A program made the position numbers and the translations under genes. Shown here piece by piece: positions 7,432 through 15,850 of a DNA stretch of 64,000 bases. The DNA lies in assembly GCF_025949665.1 (NCBI RefSeq), contig NZ_JAPDFT010000001.1:2046001-2110000 (forward strand). The letters are read 5' to 3'. The notes beneath the pieces were generated by a model, which saw only the letters and a list, made by a program, of their open reading frames with translations, was not told the DNA's origin and did not search any database. Each line of letters opens with the position of its first letter. Position 1 is the first letter of the stretch. Source of the stretch: Chryseobacterium viscerum. GTDB lineage: Bacteria > Bacteroidota > Bacteroidia > Flavobacteriales > Weeksellaceae.

Positions 7432-9243
7432 CTACTTAATATTAATTGTGTAAGAAAATCCAATGTGGAACCACCTTTGCGGCATTGCCACTCCAAACGC
7501 TTCCGTATAATTCGTATTGGTAATATTGTTAATTAATACATACACTGAGTAGTCTTTTTTAGCAAAACTCAACTTTTCATCAACAAGATTATAGGTTCCC
7601 AGATTTACTCTTTCGTTGTAACGGTAAACAAGCTCATTGGTAAAGTTTTTCAGGAATTTCACCTCTAATTTGGAAACCAACTGGTGCTTCAGATTATCCA
7701 GAATATATCTTGAAACCAGACCATTCTTTTCTTCATATTTACTGTCAATATAAGTATACCCAATAGTATATTTCAGCCAGTCTACCGGCCTGTGGCTCCA
7801 CTCTGCTTCGATTCCTTTGGTTTTGATGTCTCCTACATTTTCTGCAAACCATACTTTGTCTTTAAGGTCATTTTTAACCCAGTCAATAGAATTGCTGGAA
7901 TTCCTTAAAAATCCGCTTATTTTAGCTAAAATTCTGTTATTCTGATATTGATATCCTACCTCGGATGAAAGCGCATTTTCAGGCTGTAAATTCGGATTTC
8001 CCTGTTCCGTTCCGCTTACATAATAAAGTTCGGTAAAGGTTGGTATACGGTGTACTTTTGCAATATTTCCGTAGATTTTACTATTAGGATTAAAGTTATA
8101 GCCGACATCCAAACCAGGATAAAAGAAATTCCCTTCTTTAGAATAGTTGGCCCAGGAAATTCCCGGACTGATGTTAAGTTTCTTATCCAGTAATGAAAAA
8201 TGATGTTCAAAGAAAACCTGAGATACAAAACGGTTTCTGTCGCCCAGATTACTGCTTACCAGAAATTCTTTTCTAAGTTCTACACCAATTCCGGTTGTTC
8301 CCAATCCCCATTGGTAGCTGGAATTCACTTCGCCTCCTACATTATTTCCAATGTGCATGTTTCGGTAGAAACCCGGATTCCATCTGTCATAAAGGTACAT
8401 ATCCTGCCCTCTTCTCCAATATACGTTTGAATTAAGTTTCAACTTTCCAAAAGTCTGCTGATGAGCCACACTTACAATAGAAGCCTGCGTTTCCTCATAC
8501 TGTTTTGTTGCTGCACTGGAAGCATAAAAACCATTAGCCCCGAATTTCTTTTCCGAAAAGCCGGCCTGTACTCTCACATCTCCGTTTTTAATATTCAGTT
8601 TCCCCTGATAAAAGACATTTCTGATCTCATAATCAGTATTAAACATATACCCTTCTGAAGAAGCAGAATTAGCCTGAAGGGAGTTAGTAAACTTTTCATT
8701 TCCTATCTGAGCATTGAATCCAAGGCCGTAAGTACCGAAATCTCCTCCATCCGCACTGATTTTCACTTTTTTCCCAGGAACCGCTTTGGTAATAATATTG
8801 ATAACACCGGCATAAGCATTCTGTCCAAAACGTCTGGCAGCCGGCCCTTTTATGATTTCTATTTTTTCTACGTCATCAAGATCCACCGGGATATTCATAT
8901 TATTATGTCCGGTCTGGGAATCATTCATCCTGATTCCGTTCAGAAGCAGAAGAACCTGCTCAAAAGAGCTTCCCCTGAAACCGATATCACTCTGCACCCC
9001 ATTGGCTCCTCTCCTTCTGATATCCATTCCTGGTACCTGCTGAAGAATTTCGTCTATACTTTTAGCCGGAGAATTTACAATATCTTCTCTGCTGATAACG
9101 CTGATATTCTGGTTAGCACTTTTATAAGGTGTAGAGATAAATTTTCCCTGAAATTCAATGCTTTCAATATCTGTTGTCTTATCCTGTGCATTTACCCAAA
9201 GTAAAGATCCCAGAAAAAAAGCACTTCCTATCTTTTTGATCAT
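7432..9243 (-). CDS. TonB-dependent outer-membrane receptor (BtuB/CirA-like)
   Basis: 603-residue receptor for energy-coupled uptake of a ligand across the outer membrane. Signal peptide MIKKIGSAFFLGSLLWVNAQ; plug domain at about residues 40-150 with SIDEILQQVPGMDIRRRGANG, DIGFRGSSFEQVLLLLNGIR and IEIIKGPAARRFGQNAYAGVINIITK; then a 22-strand barrel ending in FHIGFSYTINIK with terminal aromatic pattern. No SusC-type N-terminal carboxypeptidase-like domain and no SusD partner, so cobalamin, siderophore or metal transport is more likely than glycan uptake. The promoter at 9275-9305 carries a palindrome upstream, so the gene is probably regulated. DUF2490 follows on the same strand. Confidence 0.92.
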   Translation of the reverse strand: MIKKIGSAFFLGSLLWVNAQDKTTDIESIEFQGKFISTPYKSANQNISVISREDIVNSPAKSIDEILQQVPGMDIRRRGANGVQSDIGFRGSSFEQVLLLLNGIRMNDSQTGHNNMNIPVDLDDVEKIEIIKGPAARRFGQNAYAGVINIITKAVPGKKVKISADGGDFGTYGLGFNAQIGNEKFTNSLQANSASSEGYMFNTDYEIRNVFYQGKLNIKNGDVRVQAGFSEKKFGANGFYASSAATKQYEETQASIVSVAHQQTFGKLKLNSNVYWRRGQDMYLYDRWNPGFYRNMHIGNNVGGEVNSSYQWGLGTTGIGVELRKEFLVSSNLGDRNRFVSQVFFEHHFSLLDKKLNISPGISWANYSKEGNFFYPGLDVGYNFNPNSKIYGNIAKVHRIPTFTELYYVSGTEQGNPNLQPENALSSEVGYQYQNNRILAKISGFLRNSSNSIDWVKNDLKDKVWFAENVGDIKTKGIEAEWSHRPVDWLKYTIGYTYIDSKYEEKNGLVSRYILDNLKHQLVSKLEVKFLKNFTNELVYRYNERVNLGTYNLVDEKLSFAKKDYSVYVLINNITNTNYTEAFGVAMPQRWFHIGFSYTINIK

Positions 9244-9274
9244 AATCGTTTCCGTAGTTTTTTATAACAGATCC

Positions 9275-9305
9275 CAAAAGTAAGAGAGTTCACTAAGACA
9301 GGCAA
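9275..9305 (-). promoter_or_regulatory. promoter of TonB receptor gene
   Basis: TTG (9303-9305), 20-bp spacer, TACTTTTG (9275-9282) on the minus strand, matching the Bacteroidota consensus. The leader to the ATG is about 25-30 bases. Confidence 0.65.
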
Positions 9306-9319
9306 ATGATAGTTATCAT
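9306..9319. promoter_or_regulatory. palindrome ATGAT-AGTT-ATCAT upstream of TonB receptor promoter
   Basis: Arms of 5 bp (6 bp counting inner A/T) around a 4-bp centre, directly abutting the TTG element. Its centre lies 37.5 bp from the last base of the -7 box. The form resembles a Crp/Fnr-family site (consensus TTGAT-N4-ATCAA) with the outer pair changed. The same motif and distance recur at 19807-19820. Confidence 0.5.
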
Positions 9320-9320
9320 A

Positions 9321-9350
9321 AAAAAAGATGCAGCGTAGCGCTGCATCTTT
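9321..9350 (-). terminator. rho-independent terminator of a small minus-strand transcript
   Basis: Perfect 12-bp stem (9324-9335 with 9339-9350) and a 3-base loop; on the minus strand it is followed by a run of seven T. It lies 15 bp after the stop of the 16-codon ORF at 9365-9415. Confidence 0.85.
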
Positions 9351-9364
9351 GTGAGGGAGTAATT

Positions 9365-9415
9365 CTATCTTTTCTTCATTAAATGTGTAACCAGATCTCT
9401 GAATAATTTTCTCAT
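9365..9415 (-). CDS. candidate 16-residue basic peptide
   Basis: ATG...TAG encodes MRKLFRDLVTHLMKKR, a short amphipathic basic peptide. Support: it ends 15 bp before a strong terminator on its own strand, and no larger gene on that strand lies upstream before uvrA's divergent region, so some short transcript must end there. Against: no strong ribosome-binding site and no clean TAnnTTTG upstream. It could instead be a small RNA gene. No function can be assigned. Confidence 0.4.
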   Translation of the reverse strand: MRKLFRDLVTHLMKKR

Positions 9416-9670
9416 TTCTTATTACATATTTAAGGATACAATTTTAAATAATTTTAAAATACAAAACAATAGTTTCATAAAAAAAGTTAACATAATTTCT
9501 AAAACTATACAGAATACTGTAGAATAAGCAATAAAATAAGAATAAATCACAAAATCAGTTTCATTTCCCCATTTTCCAATGACTATATTTCAATTTTTTT
9601 CTCTTAATTTTCCGTTTATGATAATAATTTTTAACAATAAGATATGCATAAAATTTCCAGTAAAAATTCG
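9416..9670. other. AT-rich intergenic stretch
   Basis: About 255 bp, very AT-rich with A/T runs and no ORF, hairpin with T-run, or repeat that I could support. It presumably holds the promoter of the short minus-strand transcript. Confidence 0.5.
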
Positions 9671-9678
9671 TAATTTTG
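9671..9678 (+). promoter_or_regulatory. -7 box TAATTTTG of the uvrA unit
   Basis: Exact TAnnTTTG match, 18 bp before the first small ORF of the uvrA unit. No TTG at ideal spacing. Confidence 0.5.
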
Positions 9679-9695
9679 TGGGTCTTAATTTTACG

Positions 9696-9749
9696 ATGAA
9701 ACTATTCTTTTTCAACTGTATTTTTAAACAGTACTTTTTAATAAAATGA
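9696..9749 (+). CDS. candidate 17-residue leader peptide of uvrA unit
   Basis: Encodes MKLFFFNCIFKQYFLIK and its TGA overlaps the next ORF's ATG by 4 bp (ATGA at 9746-9749). It starts about 12 bases after the inferred transcription start. The aromatic-rich content could be chance in AT-rich DNA, so this is tentative; the overlap with the next ORF is the main support. Confidence 0.3.
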   Translation: MKLFFFNCIFKQYFLIK

Positions 9750-9871
9750 TGTTACAGGGATCAGATAGATTGAGGAATAGCTTAAAAGTTCAATTGATGA
9801 CCGCCCTGAAATATTCAGTGGCAAAACACCATTATACTGACGGCCTTAATGCTGTACAGTCACTTTTATGA
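9746..9871 (+). CDS. 41-residue conserved-looking small protein upstream of uvrA
   Basis: Begins MMLQGSDRLRNSLKVQL and ends GLNAVQSLL; balanced amino-acid use (Lys, Arg, His, Tyr, Ala, no low complexity) unlike the flanking AT-rich DNA. Its stop TGA overlaps the first uvrA ATG in an ATGA (9868-9871), the classical arrangement for translational coupling. A TAnnTTTG box lies upstream at 9671. The two ATGs at 9746 and 9749 are both possible starts. Predicted mainly helical. No family recognised; it could regulate uvrA translation or simply be a co-expressed small protein. Confidence 0.6.
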   Translation: MMLQGSDRLRNSLKVQLMTALKYSVAKHHYTDGLNAVQSLL

Positions 9872-12675
9872 ATAAACAAAATATGGCTAATACAACAGAA
9901 ATAGACATAAAAAAACAGATTTTTGTTAAGAATGCACATCTTAACAATCTGAAACATATAGATGTCCTGATCCCGAAGAATAAACTGATTGTTATTACAG
10001 GAGTTTCAGGAAGCGGTAAGTCATCTTTGGCCTTTGATACCATTTATGCTGAAGGGCAAAGAAGATATGTTGAAAGTTTAAGTTCTTATGCACGTCAGTT
10101 TTTGGGAAAATTAGAAAAACCAAAAGTAGATGATATCAAAGGACTTGCGCCGTCTATTGCGATCCAGCAGAAAGTAATTTCTTCCAACCCGCGTTCTACG
10201 GTAGGAACATCTACGGAGATTTATGATTATATGAAACTTCTTTTTGCCAGAATCGGGAAAACTTTTTCTCCTGTTTCGGGTGAAGAAGTGAAAAAAGACT
10301 CGGTTTCTGATGTGGTAGATTTTATCAAAGCTTCCAAAAAAGATACTTCTTTTTTATTGACAGCTCCTTTGGAATATGATGCGGACAATTTCAAAGAAAC
10401 CCTGAATATTCTGAAGCTGGCAGGTTTCACAAGACTTGAAATCAACGGGAACCTAGCAGGAATTGAAGACCTGGAAAGCTTTGGATTTGCTCCTGAAAAA
10501 GGAATGGTGATCAATCTTGTTATTGACCGTTTCTCCTATGAAGAAGACGAAAGTTTTTTACAAAGACTTGCAGATTCTATTCAGATGGCATTTTATGAAG
10601 GACGAGGCTATTGTTCATTAAAAAATACAGATACTGAAAAGGTAAAAGAATTCTCCAATAAGTTTGAACTGGACGGAATGGAGTTTCTTGAGCCGAATGT
10701 TCATTTTTTCAGCTTTAACAACCCATATGGAGCATGTCCTGCATGTGAAGGATATGGAAAAGTAATCGGAATAGATGAAGATCTTGTAATCCCCAATAAA
10801 ACATTATCTATCTACGAAGATGCCGTTGTCAGCTGGAGAGGTGAGACTATGAGTGAGTGGAAAAAAGACTTCATCAAAAAGGCTGGAGATTTCCCTATTC
10901 ATAAACCTTATCACCAATTAACAAAAGAGCAGAAAAACTTCCTTTGGAAAGGTGACGGAAAAAACAGTTTCCCATCCATCAATAATTTCTTCAAAATGCT
11001 TGAAGAAAACTTATATAAAATTCAGTACAGGGTAATGCTTTCACGCTACAGAGGAAAAACCCTTTGTCCTACATGTGAAGGATTGAGGCTTCGTGAAGAA
11101 ACCAGCTGGGTAAAAGTAGACGGACATAACATCCAGTCGATGATAGAACTTCCTTTGGATGAACTGGCTCCGGTGATCAATGGGCTGAAGCTTTCAGATC
11201 ACGACAAAGAAGTTGCTAAAAGGCTGATCTATGAAATTACAACCCGTCTTGAATTTTTACTAAAGGTAGGATTAGGATATTTAACATTAAACAGGACTTC
11301 CAATACCCTTTCAGGAGGAGAAAGTCAGAGAATCAACTTAGCGACCAGCTTAGGAAGTTCTTTGGTAGGTTCTATCTATATTCTGGATGAACCTTCTATT
11401 GGTCTTCACTCTAAAGACACGGAAAACCTGATTGAAGTATTGAAAAATCTTCGTGACCTTGGAAATACTGTAATTGTGGTGGAACATGACGAAGATGTAA
11501 TGAGAGCCGCTGATTATATTATTGATATTGGTCCTGAAGCAGGCTACCTTGGTGGTGAACTGGTATTTGCCGGAGATTATAAAGACCTGAAAAAAGCCAA
11601 CACGCTTACTTCGGAATATCTTACCGGAAGACTGGAAATTGAGGTCCCGAAAAAACGAAGAAAAGGAAAGGAATGGATTCACATTAAGGGAGCCCGTCAG
11701 AATAACCTTAAAAATATAGATGTAGATGTTCCTTTGGAAAGCCTTGTTGTAATTTCCGGGGTTTCAGGAAGCGGAAAATCTACTTTGATGAAAGAAATCC
11801 TTACCAATGACATTCAGATCCAGCTTGGAATGGGTGGAAAAAAAGGAGATTATGATTCTGTAGAATTCCCGAAAAAACTGATTAAAAATATTGAATTGAT
11901 TGATCAGAATCCGATTGGAAAATCATCCCGTTCAAACCCGGTAACTTATTTAAAAGCTTACGACGACATCCGTGATCTTTTTGCCAAACAGAAAGTAGCG
12001 AAAATGATGGGTTACAAGCCTAAACATTTCTCTTTTAACGTAGATGGCGGAAGATGTGATGAATGTAAAGGAGAAGGAGTTATCAACGTTTCTATGCAGT
12101 TTATGGCAGACATTGAGCTTGAATGCGAGGTTTGTAAAGGAACACGATTTAAAAACGAGATCCTTGAAGTAAAATTTGATGAGAAAAACATCTCGGATAT
12201 TCTTCATATGACCGTAAATGAAGCACTGGAATTCTTTAAAGATAATAATGAAGAAAAGATTGTAACGAAACTGAAGCCTCTTCAGGAAGTAGGCTTAGGA
12301 TATTTACAGCTTGGACAAAGCTCTTCTACCCTTTCCGGCGGTGAGGCACAACGTGTGAAACTGGCTTCATTCCTTGTAAAAGGGGTAACAACGGATAAAA
12401 CCTTGTTTATCTTTGATGAACCTTCCACAGGACTTCACTTCCATGACATTCAGAAGCTATTGAAATCACTGCAGGCATTGATTGATCTTGGGCATTCCGT
12501 GATTGTTATTGAGCACCAGCCTGATATTATCAAATGTGCAGATTATATTATTGATATCGGTCCGGAAGCAGGAAAACACGGTGGCGAAGTTGTATTTGCA
12601 GGAACTCCTGAAGACCTCATTAAAAATAAAAAGTCCTATACGGCAAAATATATCAAAGAAAAACTTGAACAATAA
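9868..12675 (+). CDS. uvrA: excinuclease ABC subunit A
   Basis: 935-residue ATPase that scans DNA for bulky lesions with UvrB in nucleotide excision repair. Seen: two ABC modules with Walker A GVSGSGKSS (about residue 47) and GVSGSGKST (about residue 630), signature motifs LSGGESQR and LSGGEAQR, Walker B ILDEPSIGLH and IFDEPSTGLH, and zinc-finger cysteines CPACEGYGK/CPTCEGLR and CDECKGEG/CEVCKGTR. Length is normal. The ATG at 9868 overlaps the upstream small ORF; an alternative start is MANTTEID at 9883. A terminator follows at 12681. Confidence 0.97.
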   Translation: MNKQNMANTTEIDIKKQIFVKNAHLNNLKHIDVLIPKNKLIVITGVSGSGKSSLAFDTIYAEGQRRYVESLSSYARQFLGKLEKPKVDDIKGLAPSIAIQQKVISSNPRSTVGTSTEIYDYMKLLFARIGKTFSPVSGEEVKKDSVSDVVDFIKASKKDTSFLLTAPLEYDADNFKETLNILKLAGFTRLEINGNLAGIEDLESFGFAPEKGMVINLVIDRFSYEEDESFLQRLADSIQMAFYEGRGYCSLKNTDTEKVKEFSNKFELDGMEFLEPNVHFFSFNNPYGACPACEGYGKVIGIDEDLVIPNKTLSIYEDAVVSWRGETMSEWKKDFIKKAGDFPIHKPYHQLTKEQKNFLWKGDGKNSFPSINNFFKMLEENLYKIQYRVMLSRYRGKTLCPTCEGLRLREETSWVKVDGHNIQSMIELPLDELAPVINGLKLSDHDKEVAKRLIYEITTRLEFLLKVGLGYLTLNRTSNTLSGGESQRINLATSLGSSLVGSIYILDEPSIGLHSKDTENLIEVLKNLRDLGNTVIVVEHDEDVMRAADYIIDIGPEAGYLGGELVFAGDYKDLKKANTLTSEYLTGRLEIEVPKKRRKGKEWIHIKGARQNNLKNIDVDVPLESLVVISGVSGSGKSTLMKEILTNDIQIQLGMGGKKGDYDSVEFPKKLIKNIELIDQNPIGKSSRSNPVTYLKAYDDIRDLFAKQKVAKMMGYKPKHFSFNVDGGRCDECKGEGVINVSMQFMADIELECEVCKGTRFKNEILEVKFDEKNISDILHMTVNEALEFFKDNNEEKIVTKLKPLQEVGLGYLQLGQSSSTLSGGEAQRVKLASFLVKGVTTDKTLFIFDEPSTGLHFHDIQKLLKSLQALIDLGHSVIVIEHQPDIIKCADYIIDIGPEAGKHGGEVVFAGTPEDLIKNKKSYTAKYIKEKLEQ

Positions 12676-12680
12676 ATAAA

Positions 12681-12710
12681 ATCGGCTGTTTTAAAACAGC
12701 CGATTTTTTA
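12681..12710 (+). terminator. terminator of uvrA unit
   Basis: Stem ATCGGCTGTTT / AAACAGCCGAT, then TTTTTTATTT. Begins 6 bp after the uvrA stop. Confidence 0.9.
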
Positions 12711-12754
12711 TTTAGATTCTCTATCTTTATTCAACCATTACAAAATTATTCTTT

Positions 12755-13522
12755 ATGCCCTGGAATCCCGAACTATACGATCAGTACAAAGATGTACGCT
12801 ACAAACCTTTTTACGATTTAGCAGCATTAATCAAGCCTGAAAGCAATATAAAAGCCATTGACTTAGGCTGCGGTACCGGAGAACAAACCTCCATTTTAAC
12901 CGAAAAACTGACAGGTTCTACTTTTTTAGGAATTGATTCATCAGCAGAAATGCTTGAAAAATCCAGGAAGTTTGAAAATGAGAATCTGCATTTTAAACTT
13001 CAGACCATTGAAGAAACAGCACAGTCTCATCAGAAATGGGATCTTGTCTTTAGTAATGCCGCTTTACAATGGGCTGATGATCACAAAACTTTATTTCCTA
13101 AAATCATTGGACTGCTATCTTCCGGAGGTCAGTTAGCTATTCAGATGCCTGTTCAGAAAGAAAATATCCTGAATCAGATTTTAACGGAAATGGCAGATGA
13201 AGAGCCTTATGCATCACAGTTAAATCATTTCAATCGTGATTCACCGGTACTTTCAATGGATGATTATGCACAGATACTGTTTGATAACGGAATTCAGGAT
13301 ATTGAAATTTTCCAGAAGGTTTATCCTATTATTGCCGATGATTATGAGGCTTTATATGAATTTATTTCAGGAACAGCCTTATTACCTTACCTGGAACGTC
13401 TGGAAGGAGATCAGAAAGAAAGTTTCATTACTGAATTTAAATCACGCATAGCACAAAGGTTTACAAAATATCCGGCCATCTATGCATTTAAACGCATCCT
13501 GATGTATGGCCGTAAAAAATAA
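12755..13522 (+). CDS. class I SAM-dependent methyltransferase, trans-aconitate methyltransferase-like
   Basis: 255 residues, close in length to E. coli Tam. The N-terminus PWNPELYDQY and the SAM motif I IDLGCGTGEQT (residues 35-45), with DVVFSNAALQWADDH-like motif (LVFSNAALQWADDH), follow the Tam subfamily, which methylates trans-aconitate. Substrate is assigned only by resemblance. It is a single-gene unit between the uvrA terminator and a dispersed repeat at 13542-13715. The start MPWNPELYD leaves no room for a longer N-terminus because of the terminator 45 bp upstream. Confidence 0.85.
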   Translation: MPWNPELYDQYKDVRYKPFYDLAALIKPESNIKAIDLGCGTGEQTSILTEKLTGSTFLGIDSSAEMLEKSRKFENENLHFKLQTIEETAQSHQKWDLVFSNAALQWADDHKTLFPKIIGLLSSGGQLAIQMPVQKENILNQILTEMADEEPYASQLNHFNRDSPVLSMDDYAQILFDNGIQDIEIFQKVYPIIADDYEALYEFISGTALLPYLERLEGDQKESFITEFKSRIAQRFTKYPAIYAFKRILMYGRKK

Positions 13523-13541
13523 AAGATATTAAAACAGAAAC

Positions 13542-13715
13542 AGCTGTCTCAGAATTCAAATAGTTTGAACTTTGTCATTGACTACGTCGAATCTTCGATT
13601 TCTGACGAAGGAAGAATCTCATTGATAACCAATATATGAGATTCTTCACTACATTGCAGAACTTTGTTCGCAGACACCTTCAGTCTGTGTTCAGAATGAC
13701 ATTTCTGAGACAACT
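13542..13715. repeat. dispersed palindromic repeat with 13-bp terminal inverted repeats, copy 1
   Basis: Ends AGCTGTCTCAGAA (13542-13554) and its complement at 13703-13715 pair with one mismatch. Inside, GACGAAGGAAGAATCTCATT and ATGAGATTCTTC form a second inverted pair, and TTCAGAATGACA pairs with the GTCATT side. A shorter related copy is at 28060-28185. No ORF inside; it looks like a MITE or REP-type element. Confidence 0.7.
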
Positions 13716-13738
13716 ACTTCTGTTTATTAATAAAATAG

Positions 13739-14380
13739 TTACTCTTTCAGATTATACAAAAACGGGCTTTTCCTGATATACTCAGAATTTTCAATCTGAG
13801 AAGCCAAAAACTCAGCAAGATCTGCAGCACTGATACCTTCACCTTTGCAGTCTGTGAGACTTGTTTCAGCTTCAAAACTTTCTTCTGTAAGATGAATCAA
13901 CGGTAACCTTACCAAAGTCCAGTCCAGATTGCTTCCCAAAAGAAGTTCGTATTCTTTTTGTTTGTCTGCTGTTGTCTCAGGATAATTCTGGTACATCCAG
14001 TCTGTTGCCATTTTTACCTTTTCATTTTTTTGATCAAATGGTGTATTCACACTCAAACCTGTGGTTACAATATAACGACTGATCCCATGATAATTCATCG
14101 CCCTGATTATATTTTTCGCGGCATCACTGAATATAGATTTCTCTCCTTTTGGCTGCCCTAAAGTGCTCATTACAATATTAGCTCCTTCAATCAATAAACC
14201 GACAGCTGTTTCATCTCTTACATCTCCTTTTACCACTTCAATTAAGGAATTTTGAGTGGTAAAATTTTCAGGATGTCTTACTAAAAGTTTAAGGGAATAT
14301 CCTTTTTTCAAAAGGTTTTGAACCAGATATTGTCCGGATTTTCCTGTTCCGCCGATGATGGCAATTTTATAGGTTTTCAT
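13739..14380 (-). CDS. NAD(P)-binding oxidoreductase, atypical SDR (NmrA-like)
   Basis: 213 residues from the preferred start MKTYKIAIIGGTG. Seen: the nucleotide-binding GGTGKSGQYLV at residues 9-19 and the domain topology of atypical SDRs (VKGDVRD, NIVMSTLGQPKGE, RYIVTTGLSV, WTLVRLPLI). No catalytic YxxxK is evident, so redox or flavin reductase-like activity on a small molecule is possible, or a sensory role as in NmrA. The ATG at 14404 would add eight residues and lies before the natural beta-1 strand. It is transcribed divergently from the epoxide hydrolase. Confidence 0.85.
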   Translation of the reverse strand: MKTYKIAIIGGTGKSGQYLVQNLLKKGYSLKLLVRHPENFTTQNSLIEVVKGDVRDETAVGLLIEGANIVMSTLGQPKGEKSIFSDAAKNIIRAMNYHGISRYIVTTGLSVNTPFDQKNEKVKMATDWMYQNYPETTADKQKEYELLLGSNLDWTLVRLPLIHLTEESFEAETSLTDCKGEGISAADLAEFLASQIENSEYIRKSPFLYNLKE

Positions 14381-14654
14381 AATGATTTTTTTAATATTAA
14401 ACATTAATAATCAACAGCAGATTAACCGCTAATGACTGTTGATACTGCAAATGACGTATTGTCTTTGCTTTTAAATATGATATAAAATGGATTGGGTTCA
14501 GAACATTGAACCTAAGATGTTCAGGGCTAAAAATAACACCTGATAATAGTAATATGTATTACGAGATTTTAATGAATTAAAGTTACCTATTTTCCATCAT
14601 TAAAAAATCAAAAAATTTATGATTTTGACAACATTTATTAAAAGAGAAAGTGTT

Positions 14655-14662
14655 TAACTTTG
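14655..14662 (+). promoter_or_regulatory. -7 box TAACTTTG of epoxide hydrolase unit
   Basis: TAnnTTTG match 70 bp before the ATG. A TTGACA occurs 27 bp upstream, longer than the usual spacing. Confidence 0.45.
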
Positions 14663-14689
14663 ATAACAATCTTACTATCAACATATTCC

Positions 14690-14708
14690 AAAAAAAAAAA
14701 AAAAAAAA
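14690..14708. repeat. 19-base poly-A tract in 5' leader
   Basis: Uninterrupted A run, 24 bp before the epoxide hydrolase ATG and about 22 bp after the inferred transcription start. Such a tract is prone to slippage. Confidence 0.9.
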
Positions 14709-14732
14709 CTTACACCAAAACAAAATAATAAT

Positions 14733-15842
14733 ATGGAACCATTTACAGTAAACATTCCCGAATCGGTAATAACCGACCTGAAAAACCGTATCCAAAACAC
14801 CAGATGGCCGGCTGAACCAGATGGCTCTGGCTGGAACTACGGCACCAACGAAACTTATCTGAAAGAGCTTACCAGCTACTGGATAAACAATTACAACTGG
14901 AAGACGCATGAACAGCAGTTAAATCAGTATCCGCAGTATACAACCCGCATAGACGGTATTCTGATTCATTTTCAATACATCAGAGGAAAAGGTCCCAACC
15001 CCAAGCCACTGATCCTTACCCATGGCTGGCCGGACAGCTATTACCGTTTTCATAAAATCATTCCATTGCTTACCGAAGGCGAACAGAGTTTTGATTTGAT
15101 TATCCCTTCTATTCCGGGATTTGGGTTTTCTGATAAAATAGCAGTCAGTAGTGAAAAGGTCGCCGATCTGTGGAAAAAACTGATGACGGAAGTACTTGGG
15201 TATGAAAAATTCTGTGCTGCCGGAGGAGATATAGGTATGGGCGTTGTCAAATCATTAACTTCAAAGTATCCGGAAGTACTGGAAGCCGTTCATCTTACAG
15301 ATGTAGGGTACCCAACCGGTCAGGAAGATCCGGCAACAATGAGTGAAGATGAGAAACAATTCGCGCAGTTTGTCCAGCACTGGTGGTACAGTGAAGGAGC
15401 TTACGCGATGGTACAGTCTACCAAACCTCAGTCTCTTGCTTATGGACTGAACGACTCTCCTATCGGACTTGCAGGCTGGATCATAAGCTTTATCAACGCC
15501 GGATCGCCACCGGAATTAATAGAAACTGCCTTTGGAGGAAAGGATGAAATCCTCACCAATATTATGATTTACTGGGTAACCCAAACAATAGGATCTTCTG
15601 CCAGAATGTACAAAGAAGATGCTGCCGCTTTATGGAGCGGAACTCACGTTCATCACAAAAGCAATATTCCGGCCGGAGTACTCGTATTTCCCCGTGAAGC
15701 CCAGTTTCCCAAAGAGTGGGCAGAACGTTTCGTGAATGTGACCAGCTTTAAAAAGATGAGTGAAGGAGGTCATTTTGCCGCATTGGAATTACCTCATATA
15801 TTTGCAGATGAACTAAGATCATTCTTTTATTCTGCTAAATAA
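14733..15842 (+). CDS. epoxide hydrolase, alpha/beta-hydrolase with EHN domain
   Basis: 369 residues. The N-terminal EHN region (FTVNIPESVITDLKNRI, TRWPAEP, NETYLKELTSYW) is typical of microsomal-type epoxide hydrolases; the alpha/beta domain shows the oxyanion motif HGWPDSYYRF and the nucleophile elbow AGGDIGMGV with Asp, and a C-terminal GGHFAALE bearing the catalytic His. Hydrolyses epoxides to diols; natural substrate unknown. No signal peptide is seen. The lipoprotein hydrolase starts 8 bp downstream, so the two are co-transcribed. Confidence 0.92.
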   Translation: MEPFTVNIPESVITDLKNRIQNTRWPAEPDGSGWNYGTNETYLKELTSYWINNYNWKTHEQQLNQYPQYTTRIDGILIHFQYIRGKGPNPKPLILTHGWPDSYYRFHKIIPLLTEGEQSFDLIIPSIPGFGFSDKIAVSSEKVADLWKKLMTEVLGYEKFCAAGGDIGMGVVKSLTSKYPEVLEAVHLTDVGYPTGQEDPATMSEDEKQFAQFVQHWWYSEGAYAMVQSTKPQSLAYGLNDSPIGLAGWIISFINAGSPPELIETAFGGKDEILTNIMIYWVTQTIGSSARMYKEDAAALWSGTHVHHKSNIPAGVLVFPREAQFPKEWAERFVNVTSFKKMSEGGHFAALELPHIFADELRSFFYSAK

Positions 15843-15850
15843 AATAATCC

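Larger units (their letters stand above)
14381..14732. other. divergent intergenic region with poly-A tract
   Basis: 352 bp between divergent genes. It holds a plus-strand TAACTTTG box (14655-14662) and a 19-base A homopolymer (14690-14708) inside the presumed leader of the epoxide hydrolase. I see no ORF or RNA gene in the rest. Confidence 0.6.
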
